Part shown: piece by piece, positions 11,178 through 19,639 of the stretch
Numbering within the stretch: position 1 is the stretch's first letter
Layout: each line of letters starts with the position of its first letter
Assembly: GCA_024279035.1 (NCBI GenBank)
Contig: JAJRSA010000015.1
Location: forward strand, 21,881-85,880
DNA: 64,000 bases
Source: Alphaproteobacteria bacterium
Lineage (GTDB): Bacteria > Pseudomonadota > Alphaproteobacteria > Micavibrionales > Micavibrionaceae
Direction: 5' to 3'
The notes under the pieces: generated by a model
What the model saw: only the letters and a program-made list of their open reading frames with translations
Database searches by the model: none
Told to the model about the DNA's origin: nothing
Position numbers and translations under genes: made by a program

Positions 11178-11834
11178 TTAAAGCCTCTTGCGACGAATAA
11201 TCTCTAAAGAGCGCTCTAAAACCTCTTGAGCCGTCATAGTCGATGTATTGAGAATGACAGCATCTTCGGCAGGGCGTGTAGGGGCAATTGACCGCCCACT
11301 ATCCCGCCCATCACGAATATGAAGTTGTTTTAAAATATCCTCATAATCAGCGGGAATCTTTTTATCTTTAAGCTGTTTAAAACGCCGTTGGGCTCTCACC
11401 TCTGAACTAGCATCAATAAAGAGCTTTACATCGGCATTAGGGCAAATCACTGTGCCGATATCTCGCCCTTCCATAACCACGCCTGCACAAGGGTGTGTCG
11501 AAAAATCTTGTTGGAGCATAAAGAGAATGTCTCGCACCTCTTGAACGGCGGCAACTTCGGACGCTCCTTTTGACACTCTCTCCGTCCGAATGGTTGGATC
11601 ATTTTGAAGAGAGAGATCGTAATTCTTATGGAGGAGATGAGCCGCCTGAACAGCTTCCTTTTCTTGTGCAGGATCTAACCCTTGATCAAGGGCTGTTTTG
11701 GCCACACCTCTATATAATGCCCCTGTGTCCATATATTCAAACCCCAGAGCCTGCGCAATTTTCGAGGCCAAAGTCCCCTTCCCGCTTGCTGTTGGGCCAT
11801 CAATTGCAATAATAAAAGGAGGTTTTTGGAACAT
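11178..11834 (-). CDS. cmk: Cytidylate kinase
   Basis: Phosphorylates CMP and dCMP to the diphosphates; 218 residues, normal for the family. The P-loop GPTASGKGT is at residues 13-21. YMDTGALYRG and VVMEGRDIGT, with the phosphate-binding and CMP-binding residues, and the LID segment RFKQLKDK are present. It starts three bases after the aroA stop codon and precedes rpsA, the classic aroA-cmk-rpsA order. Confidence 0.96.
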   Translation of the reverse strand: MFQKPPFIIAIDGPTASGKGTLASKIAQALGFEYMDTGALYRGVAKTALDQGLDPAQEKEAVQAAHLLHKNYDLSLQNDPTIRTERVSKGASEVAAVQEVRDILFMLQQDFSTHPCAGVVMEGRDIGTVICPNADVKLFIDASSEVRAQRRFKQLKDKKIPADYEDILKQLHIRDGRDSGRSIAPTRPAEDAVILNTSTMTAQEVLERSLEIIRRKRL

Positions 11835-11837
11835 GGT

Positions 11838-13205
11838 CTAACGCAAATGTTTAATTTTTTCATGAGAGAAATCAATAGGATCTATAGCTTGTGCTTCCAC
11901 AGTATGAAAACATGCCCCAATGTCATTCATCGACTCAATAAAGTTCGGAAAAGACGTCAGAATAGGAGAGGCGTCATCAATTGTGATGGGGTCGTCTGTT
12001 ACTGTGCCCAAAACAAGAAAACTCATCGCAATACGGTGATCAAGAGCCGTTTCTATGGTTACCCCTCCCCGAGGTGGAGCACCCGTACCATGAATGATCA
12101 ATGTATCCTCGCCTTCTTCTAACTGTACGCCACATTGCGTCAAGCCCTTGGCCATGACTGCCAAACGATCGCTTTCTTTCACGCGAAGCTCTGCTAACCC
12201 GCTCATCATACTTATGCCGTCTGCACAGGCAGCCGCCACTGCAAAAATAGGAAATTCATCAATCATAGAGGGGACACGATTGGCAGGAACGTTTACTCCC
12301 TTTAAGGGACTGCCTTTAATGATAAGATCCGCGACTACTTCGCCTCCTTGTGTGCGTTTGTTTTTCAAAGTAATGTCTGCGCCCATCTCAATCAGCGTTT
12401 CATATAAACCAAACCGTCGTGCATTGATCCCAATATTATTTAAAGATACTTCTGCGCCCTCAGAGAGCAGAGCTGCAACAGTGGGGAAAGCCGCAGAACT
12501 CGGGTCTGCAGGCACATCAATGGCACATCCTTCCAGAAATTGGCCACCTTCGAGTGCAATCTCCAACCCTTTTGTGTTAATGGTCACTCCAAATGCCCCA
12601 AGCATCGTTTCTGTATAATCTCGGGTCAGTTCCAATTCTGTAATATGTGTTGTCCCTTTGGCGTTTAATCCTGCCAAAAGCAGCGCTGATTTGACCTGTG
12701 CAGAGGCAACGGGAAGTTTGTATGTGATGGCATTAAGAGTCTTTGATCCTGTAAGAGTCAAAGGCAAACACCCTGTTTCATTATCCCCAAAAGACGCCCC
12801 CATCTGACGGAGAGGCTCAACAACACGATTCATAGGCCGTTTGGACAAAGACTCATCACCTATAAACGTCGCCGTGACATCATGTCCTGCAACCAATCCC
12901 ATGAGAAGACGCGTAGATGTTCCACTATTGCCCATGTTCAACGGGTTTTGGGGAGATTTAAATCCTTTGGAGCCAACCCCTTGAATACTCCAGACCCCAT
13001 CCCCTCTATCAGTAATTTTTGTCCCCAGCGCTCTCAATGCATTGGCGGTACACAGAACATCTCCACTGTTTAAAAGCCCATACACCAAAGTTTCCCCCTC
13101 CGAAATCGCTCCAAACATAAGCGCACGATGAGAAATGGACTTGTCTCCAGGAACACGAATATGCCCCTGAAGAGAGGATGATTTTGAGGAAATAATACTG
13201 TTCAT
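11838..13205 (-). CDS. aroA: 3-phosphoshikimate 1-carboxyvinyltransferase (EPSP synthase)
   Basis: Transfers enolpyruvate from PEP to shikimate-3-phosphate in aromatic amino acid synthesis; about 455 residues. Motifs include VPGDKSISHRAL at the N-terminus, GNSGTSTRLLMG (PEP site), LPVASAQVKSALLLAG and KESDRL. I start at the ATG at 13203-13205. A TTG 27 bases upstream in frame has no better ribosome-binding site. The 31-base gap from the GGDEF/EAL gene upstream leaves little room for a promoter, so it may be read through from there. Confidence 0.95.
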   Translation of the reverse strand: MNSIISSKSSSLQGHIRVPGDKSISHRALMFGAISEGETLVYGLLNSGDVLCTANALRALGTKITDRGDGVWSIQGVGSKGFKSPQNPLNMGNSGTSTRLLMGLVAGHDVTATFIGDESLSKRPMNRVVEPLRQMGASFGDNETGCLPLTLTGSKTLNAITYKLPVASAQVKSALLLAGLNAKGTTHITELELTRDYTETMLGAFGVTINTKGLEIALEGGQFLEGCAIDVPADPSSAAFPTVAALLSEGAEVSLNNIGINARRFGLYETLIEMGADITLKNKRTQGGEVVADLIIKGSPLKGVNVPANRVPSMIDEFPIFAVAAACADGISMMSGLAELRVKESDRLAVMAKGLTQCGVQLEEGEDTLIIHGTGAPPRGGVTIETALDHRIAMSFLVLGTVTDDPITIDDASPILTSFPNFIESMNDIGACFHTVEAQAIDPIDFSHEKIKHLR

Positions 13206-13262
13206 TTGTCCATTATATACACAGACATTCAAGAAAGAACAAGGGAGGAGAGAGGGAAAAGC

Positions 13263-15437
13263 CTACGCCTCAAAATGATCAAATGAACCTGAATAATTCT
13301 CAATAAATTTTATAAATTCATTGTCTGGAACGGCGCGTGAATAGCGGAATCCTTGAACTTCATCACATCCTTGATCCATTAAGAATTTCTGATGCTCAAA
13401 TGTCTCCACACCTTCCGCGATAACTTTAAGGTTAAGAGCATGTCCAAGAGTAATAATGGTACTAGCTATGGAGGCATCATTATCATCTATCAACGCATTC
13501 CTGATAAAAGATTGATCAATTTTGAGGCGATCAATTGGGAAACGACGAAGATAGGACAAAGAGGAATAGCCTGTTCCGAAATCATCAATTGCAAGCTCTA
13601 CTCCAAGAGCATGAAGCTCTTTCAGGATTTTGACGGTATGGTCAATATCATCCATAAAAGCACTTTCTGTCACTTCTAATTCAAGGAGGTGAGGCTGAAT
13701 TTTTGTTTCCTTCAAAATATTTCGTGTGTAAGCAACGATATCACTTTGTTGAAATTGAACACCAGAGACATTGACAGCAATACGAATATCTTGCCCACTA
13801 TCATGCCATTTTTTAGCGGTCTGGCAGGCTTTTCTTAGAACCCATTCGCCGATCGGTACAATGAGACCAGACTGTTCGGCCACGGGAATAAACTCACCGG
13901 GCGAAATCCATTGTCCTCCTTCTTTACTTTGGTCTGGTTTCCACCACCGAAGAAGAGCCTCTGCACCAATAACTTTACCCGTATTAAGATCAAGCTGAGG
14001 TTGAAAATTAAGGCTTAACTGATCTGTTTCAATGGCATCCCTAAGATCACGCAACATTTGGAAGCGGGCTTGTACAGCCTGATCAAAATCTTCCATGTAT
14101 TCACGGTAATTATCACGTCCTGCTTCTTTTGCACGGTTAAGTGCAATATGTGCATTTTTAAGAATTTGATCTGGTTCGAATCCATCATCAGGAAACGTAG
14201 AGACACCAAGAGAGGCGCGAATTTGAAAATCTTCATTAAAGACAGAAAATGGTGCCATACGGATCAAGGAAAGTACTTTTTCCGCGGCCTGTTTCGAGCT
14301 CTTCATTGTCCCAGAGAGAGGCATTTTAATAGAAAACTCATCCTCTCCTATTCGCGCGACAATCGCCGTTTCGGGTAATGAAGATCTCAATCTGAGACCC
14401 ACAGATTTTAAAATGGCATCTCCAACATTATGCCCCATTGAATCATTGATATCTTTGAAATGATCAATATCAAGAGTAATAATGGCACATCTGAGATTTT
14501 TCTTATATGGCGTATTCTCTTCTCGTTTTCCAAATTCTGCAAGTTTTTCAAGAAAGTTAATACGATTTGGAAGCCCTGTTAAAGGATCAAAGTAAGCAAG
14601 TTTGTGAATTTGATCTTGCGCTCTGTTTTTGATTTCATAGATATTCTTTGCGTTTTGCTGAATAAGCTCCTGTGCAAGAAAAATTACATTTCCAATTTCA
14701 TCCTTTTTTGAAAAAGGGGACGGTTCAACATTTGGGTTTTCAGGATTTTGGGACGCAAGTGCTAAATTTTTCTGAAGAAATATAATAGGCTCAAGCAACC
14801 ATTTTCCAAGCGCCATCATCAAAACAACTGTCACAAAAGCAGACATAAGAAGCATAATGAGGATTGTCTGTTTGACATGATTTCTGATATCTTGTGCAAC
14901 ACGAGTAGAATCCAGACGGATGACCATATAATAAGGCTGGCTATTTAAATCTCGTGGACGAAGAATTATTTCATAATTTTTCCCGTTTTGACTACGGTAT
15001 GTCTTATCTAGATCTCGCGCACCACTCATGAATATATTGGTCGGCTCCCCTCTGTACCCCAACAGATTAAAATCCAGAGAATAAACAGAAAAACCACTGA
15101 TGGGCGTGTGCGCAATCAATCGTTGCATCTCACCATTATCGAACGGCATCGCAAGTCTGCCTGTATGTTTATAATTCAATGTTGGAATAATCGCTGTTCT
15201 CGCACTTTTCTCAAGCACATGTAGCTTAGACATCTCATAATCATTCAGGGTAACTGCAAGAATAGCAGCCTGCACAGCCATAATCGTTAGGAAGACTGCA
15301 AAAGCAACGCGCCAACTTAACTGGCTTCTCCAGAGTTGTCCTCCTGATGTCAGAAGCGTTATTATGTTCGTTTTTAATGTAGTTCCAGATTTATCAGACG
15401 AGCGTGTCTTCAATTTCGTCACAGTAAAGTTTGACAT
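13263..15437 (-). CDS. Membrane-anchored GGDEF-EAL cyclic-di-GMP protein
   Basis: A 724-residue signalling protein. A membrane segment (about 42-64) leads to a periplasmic sensor region (about 65-190), a second membrane segment (about 191-213), a linker, a GGDEF domain (about 275-450) and an EAL domain (about 460-715). The GGDEF signature reads GEDEF at 364-368. The EAL domain keeps EAL at 493-495, EVTESA and DDFGTGYSSLSYL, so phosphodiesterase activity is likely. The first-Gly-to-Glu pattern leaves diguanylate cyclase activity uncertain. It probably lowers c-di-GMP in response to an envelope or extracellular cue. The target process is not evident from neighbours. Confidence 0.92.
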   Translation of the reverse strand: MSNFTVTKLKTRSSDKSGTTLKTNIITLLTSGGQLWRSQLSWRVAFAVFLTIMAVQAAILAVTLNDYEMSKLHVLEKSARTAIIPTLNYKHTGRLAMPFDNGEMQRLIAHTPISGFSVYSLDFNLLGYRGEPTNIFMSGARDLDKTYRSQNGKNYEIILRPRDLNSQPYYMVIRLDSTRVAQDIRNHVKQTILIMLLMSAFVTVVLMMALGKWLLEPIIFLQKNLALASQNPENPNVEPSPFSKKDEIGNVIFLAQELIQQNAKNIYEIKNRAQDQIHKLAYFDPLTGLPNRINFLEKLAEFGKREENTPYKKNLRCAIITLDIDHFKDINDSMGHNVGDAILKSVGLRLRSSLPETAIVARIGEDEFSIKMPLSGTMKSSKQAAEKVLSLIRMAPFSVFNEDFQIRASLGVSTFPDDGFEPDQILKNAHIALNRAKEAGRDNYREYMEDFDQAVQARFQMLRDLRDAIETDQLSLNFQPQLDLNTGKVIGAEALLRWWKPDQSKEGGQWISPGEFIPVAEQSGLIVPIGEWVLRKACQTAKKWHDSGQDIRIAVNVSGVQFQQSDIVAYTRNILKETKIQPHLLELEVTESAFMDDIDHTVKILKELHALGVELAIDDFGTGYSSLSYLRRFPIDRLKIDQSFIRNALIDDNDASIASTIITLGHALNLKVIAEGVETFEHQKFLMDQGCDEVQGFRYSRAVPDNEFIKFIENYSGSFDHFEA

Positions 15438-15551
15438 TCATTCTAATCCCTTTTGAGCCCTCAATATTGGATGGCTAGCTACTCACTAGAAACCACGCAC
15501 TATTAAAATTCTACATAAATATAGTTAAATTTTAGTTTATTTATTAGGGAA

Positions 15552-16058
15552 TTATAATATATTTTTTTTAATATTTCCAACGATAAGTTTTTGATTATAC
15601 ATATCTTTTACAAGAATTCGTATCAGAGGGACGCGTGCTGCCACAAGGGCTTTATTCACAAAAATATCACGACGTTGGCGATGGGCCTGATCGTGAGAAG
15701 GGTCGTCAAGCTCTATACACAGCTTGATATCTGCCGTATGAGGATCAAAAAGGACGAAGTCTATGTGTTTCGAAGAAATTTGTGGGCCATATCCTTTTTG
15801 CCAGTTCCTCTCTGTACAATTGATAATGTCCGCAAGACGCACTTGAGGAGCAATTTCAAGGCTAAAAGGTAAACCCGATAAGGATTTTTTGCAGATCTGT
15901 GAAAGTATTTTATAAAATTTTAGTTCCGTTTGGGTTAAAAGTGTTTGGCGTGCAAAATAAGGATCTTGTTTTTGTCCCAAAAATGAATAGGCAACAGCAA
16001 AAATCAGGACACTCACACATCCTCCCACAACCCATTCTATAGGAACAGGATTAAACAT
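15552..16058 (-). CDS. DUF2726-type protein with N-terminal membrane anchor
   Basis: A 168-residue protein with a hydrophobic N-terminus (about residues 9-26) and a domain carrying LLTQTELKFYKIL, VRLADII, HIDFVLFD and CIELDDPSHD followed by RRDIFVNKAL. That succession fits DUF2726, an uncharacterised domain whose D...ELD pattern resembles restriction-endonuclease-like folds. Its start overlaps the end of pyrC by eight bases, so the two are co-translated. The function is unknown; a nucleic-acid-processing role is inference only. Confidence 0.75.
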   Translation of the reverse strand: MFNPVPIEWVVGGCVSVLIFAVAYSFLGQKQDPYFARQTLLTQTELKFYKILSQICKKSLSGLPFSLEIAPQVRLADIINCTERNWQKGYGPQISSKHIDFVLFDPHTADIKLCIELDDPSHDQAHRQRRDIFVNKALVAARVPLIRILVKDMYNQKLIVGNIKKNIL

Positions 16059-17151
16059 TGAGCGTCCAAGGCAATGTAGTCATGTTTAACCCAAGAGGGA
16101 GAGGTACAATACTTTCAGCTTTCGTATTTAATACGTTCACCACACTCTCTTCTCGTACAAGATCAAATGTTTTATCAGGAATAGGGAGCCCATAAAAGTG
16201 AGCGCCATTCAAACATAAAAAGCGTTCAAAAATCTCTTGAGACAATCTGTCATCCAAATTAAGATTGGTTTTCTCAAACGCCGTCGCATAGAGTTGTGGC
16301 GCGATACCTCCTGTAAAGCACCCCGCCGCACATCCACACTCTGTTGCCTTTGTTGTATGAGGGGCGCTGTCCGTGCCCGCAAAAAACTTCGTATTATAAG
16401 GGTCTATAACCGCTTGGCGGAGGGCATCACGATCAGCCTCAAATTTAACTAAAGGCAAACAATATAAATGATATTTTAAGCCTTGCACGAGATGTCCCAC
16501 AGTGAACAGGAGATGTTGTGGCGTCACACTAGCCACAATATTTTTTCCAGAGATGTGAACAAAATCCACCGCTTCTTTCGTGGTGATATGCTCACAGACA
16601 ATCTTGAGATTTGGGAATTTCTCTCTTAGTTTTGGCATGACCTTCAGATAAAAGCTTTTTTCTGCATTTGTTGTGGCATCAAAATAATCAACTCCAGATA
16701 GTCCATGATCTTCTCCATGAACACACAAAACGATTCCGTGCTCTTCCATCGCGTGTAAAACACCATTATCCATGAAAGATTCAAGGGGGCACCCATGGTC
16801 CGCGTTCGTTGTCCCGTGGGGAGGATAATATTTACAGGCCCTTAAAAGCCCAGATCTTTTTCCATTCTCAATCATTTGAACAGTCGTATCTTTTGTTAAA
16901 TACAAAGGAATTATAGCCACTTTAAAAGCGTCTCCTCCCGCATGCACAATTTGGTGGAGATAATATTCTATGCTCCAATAGTCAAGAGGATCAGAGTCCA
17001 AGACTTTTCCAACAGGGGGCTTTGTATTGGGCATCGCCAAAACCCCTGCACATCCCATATCAATCTGAGCTTGAATATAGGCATTCATATTCTCTCCTTG
17101 GCGGAGATGAACATGAAGATCATACCAGAGGGGAAGTGTTATTGTTGTCAT
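16051..17151 (-). CDS. pyrC: Dihydroorotase (PyrC)
   Basis: Zinc enzyme that cyclises carbamoyl-aspartate to dihydroorotate in pyrimidine synthesis; 366 residues. The metal-binding DLHVHLR is at residues 11-17, the lysine expected to be carbamylated is in RACKYYPPHG, further ligands are in CVHGED and CEHITT, and the catalytic Asp is in GTDSAPH. Overall it matches the E. coli PyrC type rather than the longer type I dihydroorotases. It is followed by the overlapping DUF2726 gene. Confidence 0.95.
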   Translation of the reverse strand: MTTITLPLWYDLHVHLRQGENMNAYIQAQIDMGCAGVLAMPNTKPPVGKVLDSDPLDYWSIEYYLHQIVHAGGDAFKVAIIPLYLTKDTTVQMIENGKRSGLLRACKYYPPHGTTNADHGCPLESFMDNGVLHAMEEHGIVLCVHGEDHGLSGVDYFDATTNAEKSFYLKVMPKLREKFPNLKIVCEHITTKEAVDFVHISGKNIVASVTPQHLLFTVGHLVQGLKYHLYCLPLVKFEADRDALRQAVIDPYNTKFFAGTDSAPHTTKATECGCAAGCFTGGIAPQLYATAFEKTNLNLDDRLSQEIFERFLCLNGAHFYGLPIPDKTFDLVREESVVNVLNTKAESIVPLPLGLNMTTLPWTLNV

Positions 17152-17152
17152 T

Positions 17153-17182
17153 TTGGTATGTGATCATGATTTATGCTAGAAT
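17153..17182 (+). promoter_or_regulatory. Putative promoter of the Cys-rich microprotein
   Basis: TTGGTA (17153-17158) and TAGAAT (17177-17182) are spaced 18 bases apart, 31 bases before the start codon of the microprotein. The divergent pyrC starts at 17151. Confidence 0.35.
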
Positions 17183-17213
17183 GAAAGAGTAAACACAAAA
17201 AAGGAGAAAACTC

Positions 17214-17288
17214 ATGGACTGTCTGTGTACACAATGTGACTGTAAAAAGCCCTGCGATAAAACATGCGATTGTTCTTGTTGTAAGTAG
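17214..17288 (+). CDS. 24-residue cysteine-rich, metallothionein-like microprotein
   Basis: A 25-codon frame encodes nine cysteines in 24 residues, at positions 3, 5, 8, 10, 14, 18, 20, 22 and 23, with Lys and Asp between them and no aromatic residue. The C-x-C and CC clusters are those of metallothionein-type thiolate metal binding. AAGGAG lies seven bases before the ATG, a strong ribosome-binding site that argues for translation. It lies between pyrC (divergent) and cysS (33 bases downstream, same strand), so it could be co-transcribed with the cysteinyl-tRNA synthetase gene. A Cys-codon leader peptide that regulates cysS is an alternative. I do not recognise an exact family. Confidence 0.6.
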   Translation: MDCLCTQCDCKKPCDKTCDCSCCK

Positions 17289-17321
17289 CTTGCAATAGAG
17301 TCGCTCATCTATTAAAGACAA

Positions 17322-18665
17322 ATGATGAATGATTTACAATTGCACAATTCCTTAACACGCCAAAAAGAAATTTTTGTGCCAATAGATCCTGCCCATATCC
17401 GTCTTTATGTGTGCGGACCTACGGTATATAATTACGCCCATATTGGGAATGCACGCATGGCAGTTGTGTTTGATCAATTGTCTCGTGTCCTCCGCGAGAT
17501 CTATCCAAAAGTAACCTATGTTTCTAATATTACAGATATAGATGACAAAATTATAGGAGCGGCCCAAGATACAGGGGAAGAAATCTCTGTCATTACACAA
17601 AGATTCACCAAAATTTATAATGCAGATATGGCATCTTTATACGCCAAAGCCCCTGACATTCAGCCTTTGGCTACCCAACATATTGGCGAGATGATTGAGA
17701 TTATCGAACGTCTTATCACAAACGGACATGCCTATGCTCAGGATGGACATGTTTTATTTCATGTCCCCTCTTTTGAAAAATATGGTGGGCTCTCAGGGCG
17801 TACACGGGAGGAGCAGATTGCAGGGGCTCGTATTGACGTGGCTTCCTACAAAAAAGATCCTGCGGATTTTGTCTTGTGGAAACCCAGCACATCAGATCAA
17901 CCAGGATGGGATAGCCCATGGGGATTTGGACGCCCAGGATGGCATATTGAATGTTCTGCCATGGCAGAAAAACATTTAGGGCTTCCTTTTGATATTCACG
18001 GAGGGGGCGCAGATCTTAAATTCCCTCATCATGAGAATGAGATTGCACAAAGTTGCTGTGCTCATGGACATACCGATGATCTCTCACAATTTTCAAAATT
18101 TTGGGTGCATAATGGCTTTGTGACTGTCAACGGTGAGAAAATGTCTAAATCTCTAGGGAATGTCACGCTTGTCCATGATTTGCTTGATCAAGGCATTGCA
18201 GGCGCAGTTATTCGCCTTGCGCTTCTGTCATCACATTACAGACAGCCTTTAGATTGGACACAAGATAAAATTCATCAGGCGAAAAAACTTTTGGCTAAAA
18301 TATATAATATTGTTGGAGAGGAGACACATGACCCTCTCCTCTATGCCCCCATTTTTGAAGCCCTTAAAGATGACCTAAACACGCCTAAGGTTCTGGCAGA
18401 GTTAAATGGGTTGATCAAAAGTGATTCCTCAGATGAAAAGAAAAAACAATATTTGGTATGGGCTTTGCAGATATTAGGATTACCTCTCACCATGAAACAA
18501 AATAACACTCTTGATGAAAATAAAATAAACGCCCTCATTGAAGAGCGTACACTTGCCAAAGCCAATAAAGACTTCAATCGATCGGATGCCATTCGAGATG
18601 AACTTCTAAAAATGGGAGTTACACTCAAAGATACACGAGATGGCACGCTTTGGACAAAAATTTAG
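17322..18665 (+). CDS. cysS: Cysteinyl-tRNA synthetase
   Basis: Class I synthetase of 447 residues that charges tRNA-Cys. The zinc-ligand CGPTVYNYAHIGNAR (HIGN at residues 40-43), the second zinc segment GWHIECSAMAEKHLG, HGGGADLKFPHHENE and the KMSKS loop are all present. The C-terminal helical tail is somewhat short. The start is either of two overlapping ATG codons. It lies downstream of a cysteine-rich microprotein, which may couple cysteine demand with its expression. Confidence 0.96.
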   Translation: MMNDLQLHNSLTRQKEIFVPIDPAHIRLYVCGPTVYNYAHIGNARMAVVFDQLSRVLREIYPKVTYVSNITDIDDKIIGAAQDTGEEISVITQRFTKIYNADMASLYAKAPDIQPLATQHIGEMIEIIERLITNGHAYAQDGHVLFHVPSFEKYGGLSGRTREEQIAGARIDVASYKKDPADFVLWKPSTSDQPGWDSPWGFGRPGWHIECSAMAEKHLGLPFDIHGGGADLKFPHHENEIAQSCCAHGHTDDLSQFSKFWVHNGFVTVNGEKMSKSLGNVTLVHDLLDQGIAGAVIRLALLSSHYRQPLDWTQDKIHQAKKLLAKIYNIVGEETHDPLLYAPIFEALKDDLNTPKVLAELNGLIKSDSSDEKKKQYLVWALQILGLPLTMKQNNTLDENKINALIEERTLAKANKDFNRSDAIRDELLKMGVTLKDTRDGTLWTKI

Positions 18666-18679
18666 AATCTAATTTTAAA

Positions 18680-18717
18680 TATAGAAAACCGAGCATGACC
18701 CAGATGAGGGTTCGCTG
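18680..18717 (-). repeat. Partial copy of the SRP RNA gene 3' end
   Basis: TATAGAAAACCGAGCATGA continuing CCCAGAT is nearly identical to the 3' part of the intact SRP RNA gene about 790 bases to the right (23 of the first 25 positions match, and the similarity continues weakly to 18717). The two copies have the same orientation. The fragment lies just after cysS. It looks like the left half-site of an insertion at the SRP RNA gene or a partial duplication. Confidence 0.6.
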
Positions 18718-18908
18718 CACAAATTTCTATAAACCCTATGTTATTGGCGCGCACCATATGGACAAGGACGTATTGAGATCTTCGTGTAACAAAATAAAAG
18801 AGAAAATAATTGTTGCAAAAAGAGAACACCAAAAATTAAGAGCAAAGGGGTGTCCTTTGTGTTTTGTTCACACTAAAATAGAGGTATTTGTTAAAAACGT
18901 AAAGCCAA

Positions 18909-19436
18909 ATGAGTGAGCCAACATTGATGTTTATCAGACTATCGAAGAGGGACGATTTATCATATCTTGCTGGAGTAGAACGCTCAGCAGCAAAAAGATT
19001 TGTATTATATTTTGATAACGACACCTCCTATACAGACAGAACTTTAGACCATAAAATTCTTTTGAAAGCTCATAGAAATAAGAGTCTCTGGATTGCTTTA
19101 GAACAAGGAAAGCCTGTTGCTTTCCTTGCCTCGACACAAATTGATAGCATGCTCCATATACAAGAAATGTCTGTCCTGTTTGAGTATCAAGGGAAGGGGA
19201 TTGGAACGTGCCTAATAAACAAGCTTATTGTAGAAGCAAAAAAAAGAAATCATCTACAAATAAGTCTTACAACAGATTGTTCTATTCCTTGGAATAAGCC
19301 TTTTTATAAGAGAAACGGGTTTAAACAGACAGAATTTAACGCATGCCCCCCTGACTTAAGAAAGATACTGCTCCGTGAGAAGGGGCATCATCATATTCCA
19401 GACAATCGAGTTGCAATGATTTTTACTATTCCATAA
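18909..19436 (+). CDS. GNAT-family N-acetyltransferase
   Basis: A 175-residue protein with GNAT motif A around EYQGKGIGTCLINKLI (acetyl-CoA binding) preceded by LHIQEMSVLF, and the C-terminal PFYKRNGF motif. The substrate cannot be told; the layout fits small-molecule or protein N-acetyltransferases. The gene looks more AT-rich than its neighbours and lacks a clear ribosome-binding site at this ATG; a start at a later codon is possible. It is framed by a partial and an intact copy of the SRP RNA gene, suggesting it arrived as a small insertion. Confidence 0.8.
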   Translation: MSEPTLMFIRLSKRDDLSYLAGVERSAAKRFVLYFDNDTSYTDRTLDHKILLKAHRNKSLWIALEQGKPVAFLASTQIDSMLHIQEMSVLFEYQGKGIGTCLINKLIVEAKKRNHLQISLTTDCSIPWNKPFYKRNGFKQTEFNACPPDLRKILLREKGHHHIPDNRVAMIFTIP

Positions 19437-19467
19437 CGCTATTCTTTTGAGAAGGAACAAACGACTA

Positions 19468-19560
19468 TAGAAAGCCGAACATGACCCAGATAAATTCGTT
19501 GTGGCTGCTTCCTTTCGGATCTGACCAAATTGGCGAAGCACCTGCCCATGTCGACTTTCC
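19468..19560 (-). ncRNA. ffs: Signal recognition particle RNA (small bacterial type)
   Basis: Read on the minus strand the centre is GGTCAGATCCGAAAGGAAGC followed by AGCC, the conserved SRP RNA domain IV loop that binds Ffh. The ends pair as GAAAGTCGACATG with CATGTTCGGCTTTC, giving the expected long rod. At about 93 nucleotides it matches 4.5S-type RNAs. A promoter with 17-base spacing sits directly upstream. Ends are estimated from the stem. The RNA guides membrane-protein ribosomes to the translocon with Ffh and FtsY, which are not in this window. Confidence 0.92.
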
Positions 19561-19567
19561 ATGGACA

Positions 19568-19596
19568 GATATAGAGAAAAGAAGGAACATCTTCAA
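19568..19596 (-). promoter_or_regulatory. Promoter of the SRP RNA gene
   Basis: On the minus strand TTGAAG (19596-19591) and TATATC (19573-19568) are separated by 17 bases. The -10 box ends about seven bases before the predicted 5' end of the RNA, the correct distance. Confidence 0.65.
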
Positions 19597-19639
19597 GAAA
19601 AATATGCGGTGAAAAAAAATAGTATGGTATACACAGAGT

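Noticed and set aside
12094..12618. A 174-codon plus-strand frame antisense to aroA
   Set aside because: aroA is unambiguous on the other strand, and the antisense frame has composition of a shadow with no motif.
13206..13232. TTG start for aroA
   Set aside because: It would add nine residues without a ribosome-binding site or family support; the ATG at 13203-13205 is preferred.
18650..18916. An 88-codon frame after cysS
   Set aside because: It overlaps the cysS end, reads through the SRP RNA gene fragment and has no ribosome-binding site or known motif; I treat it as chance.
19356..19562. A 68-codon minus-strand frame over the SRP RNA gene
   Set aside because: The sequence is explained by the SRP RNA itself.
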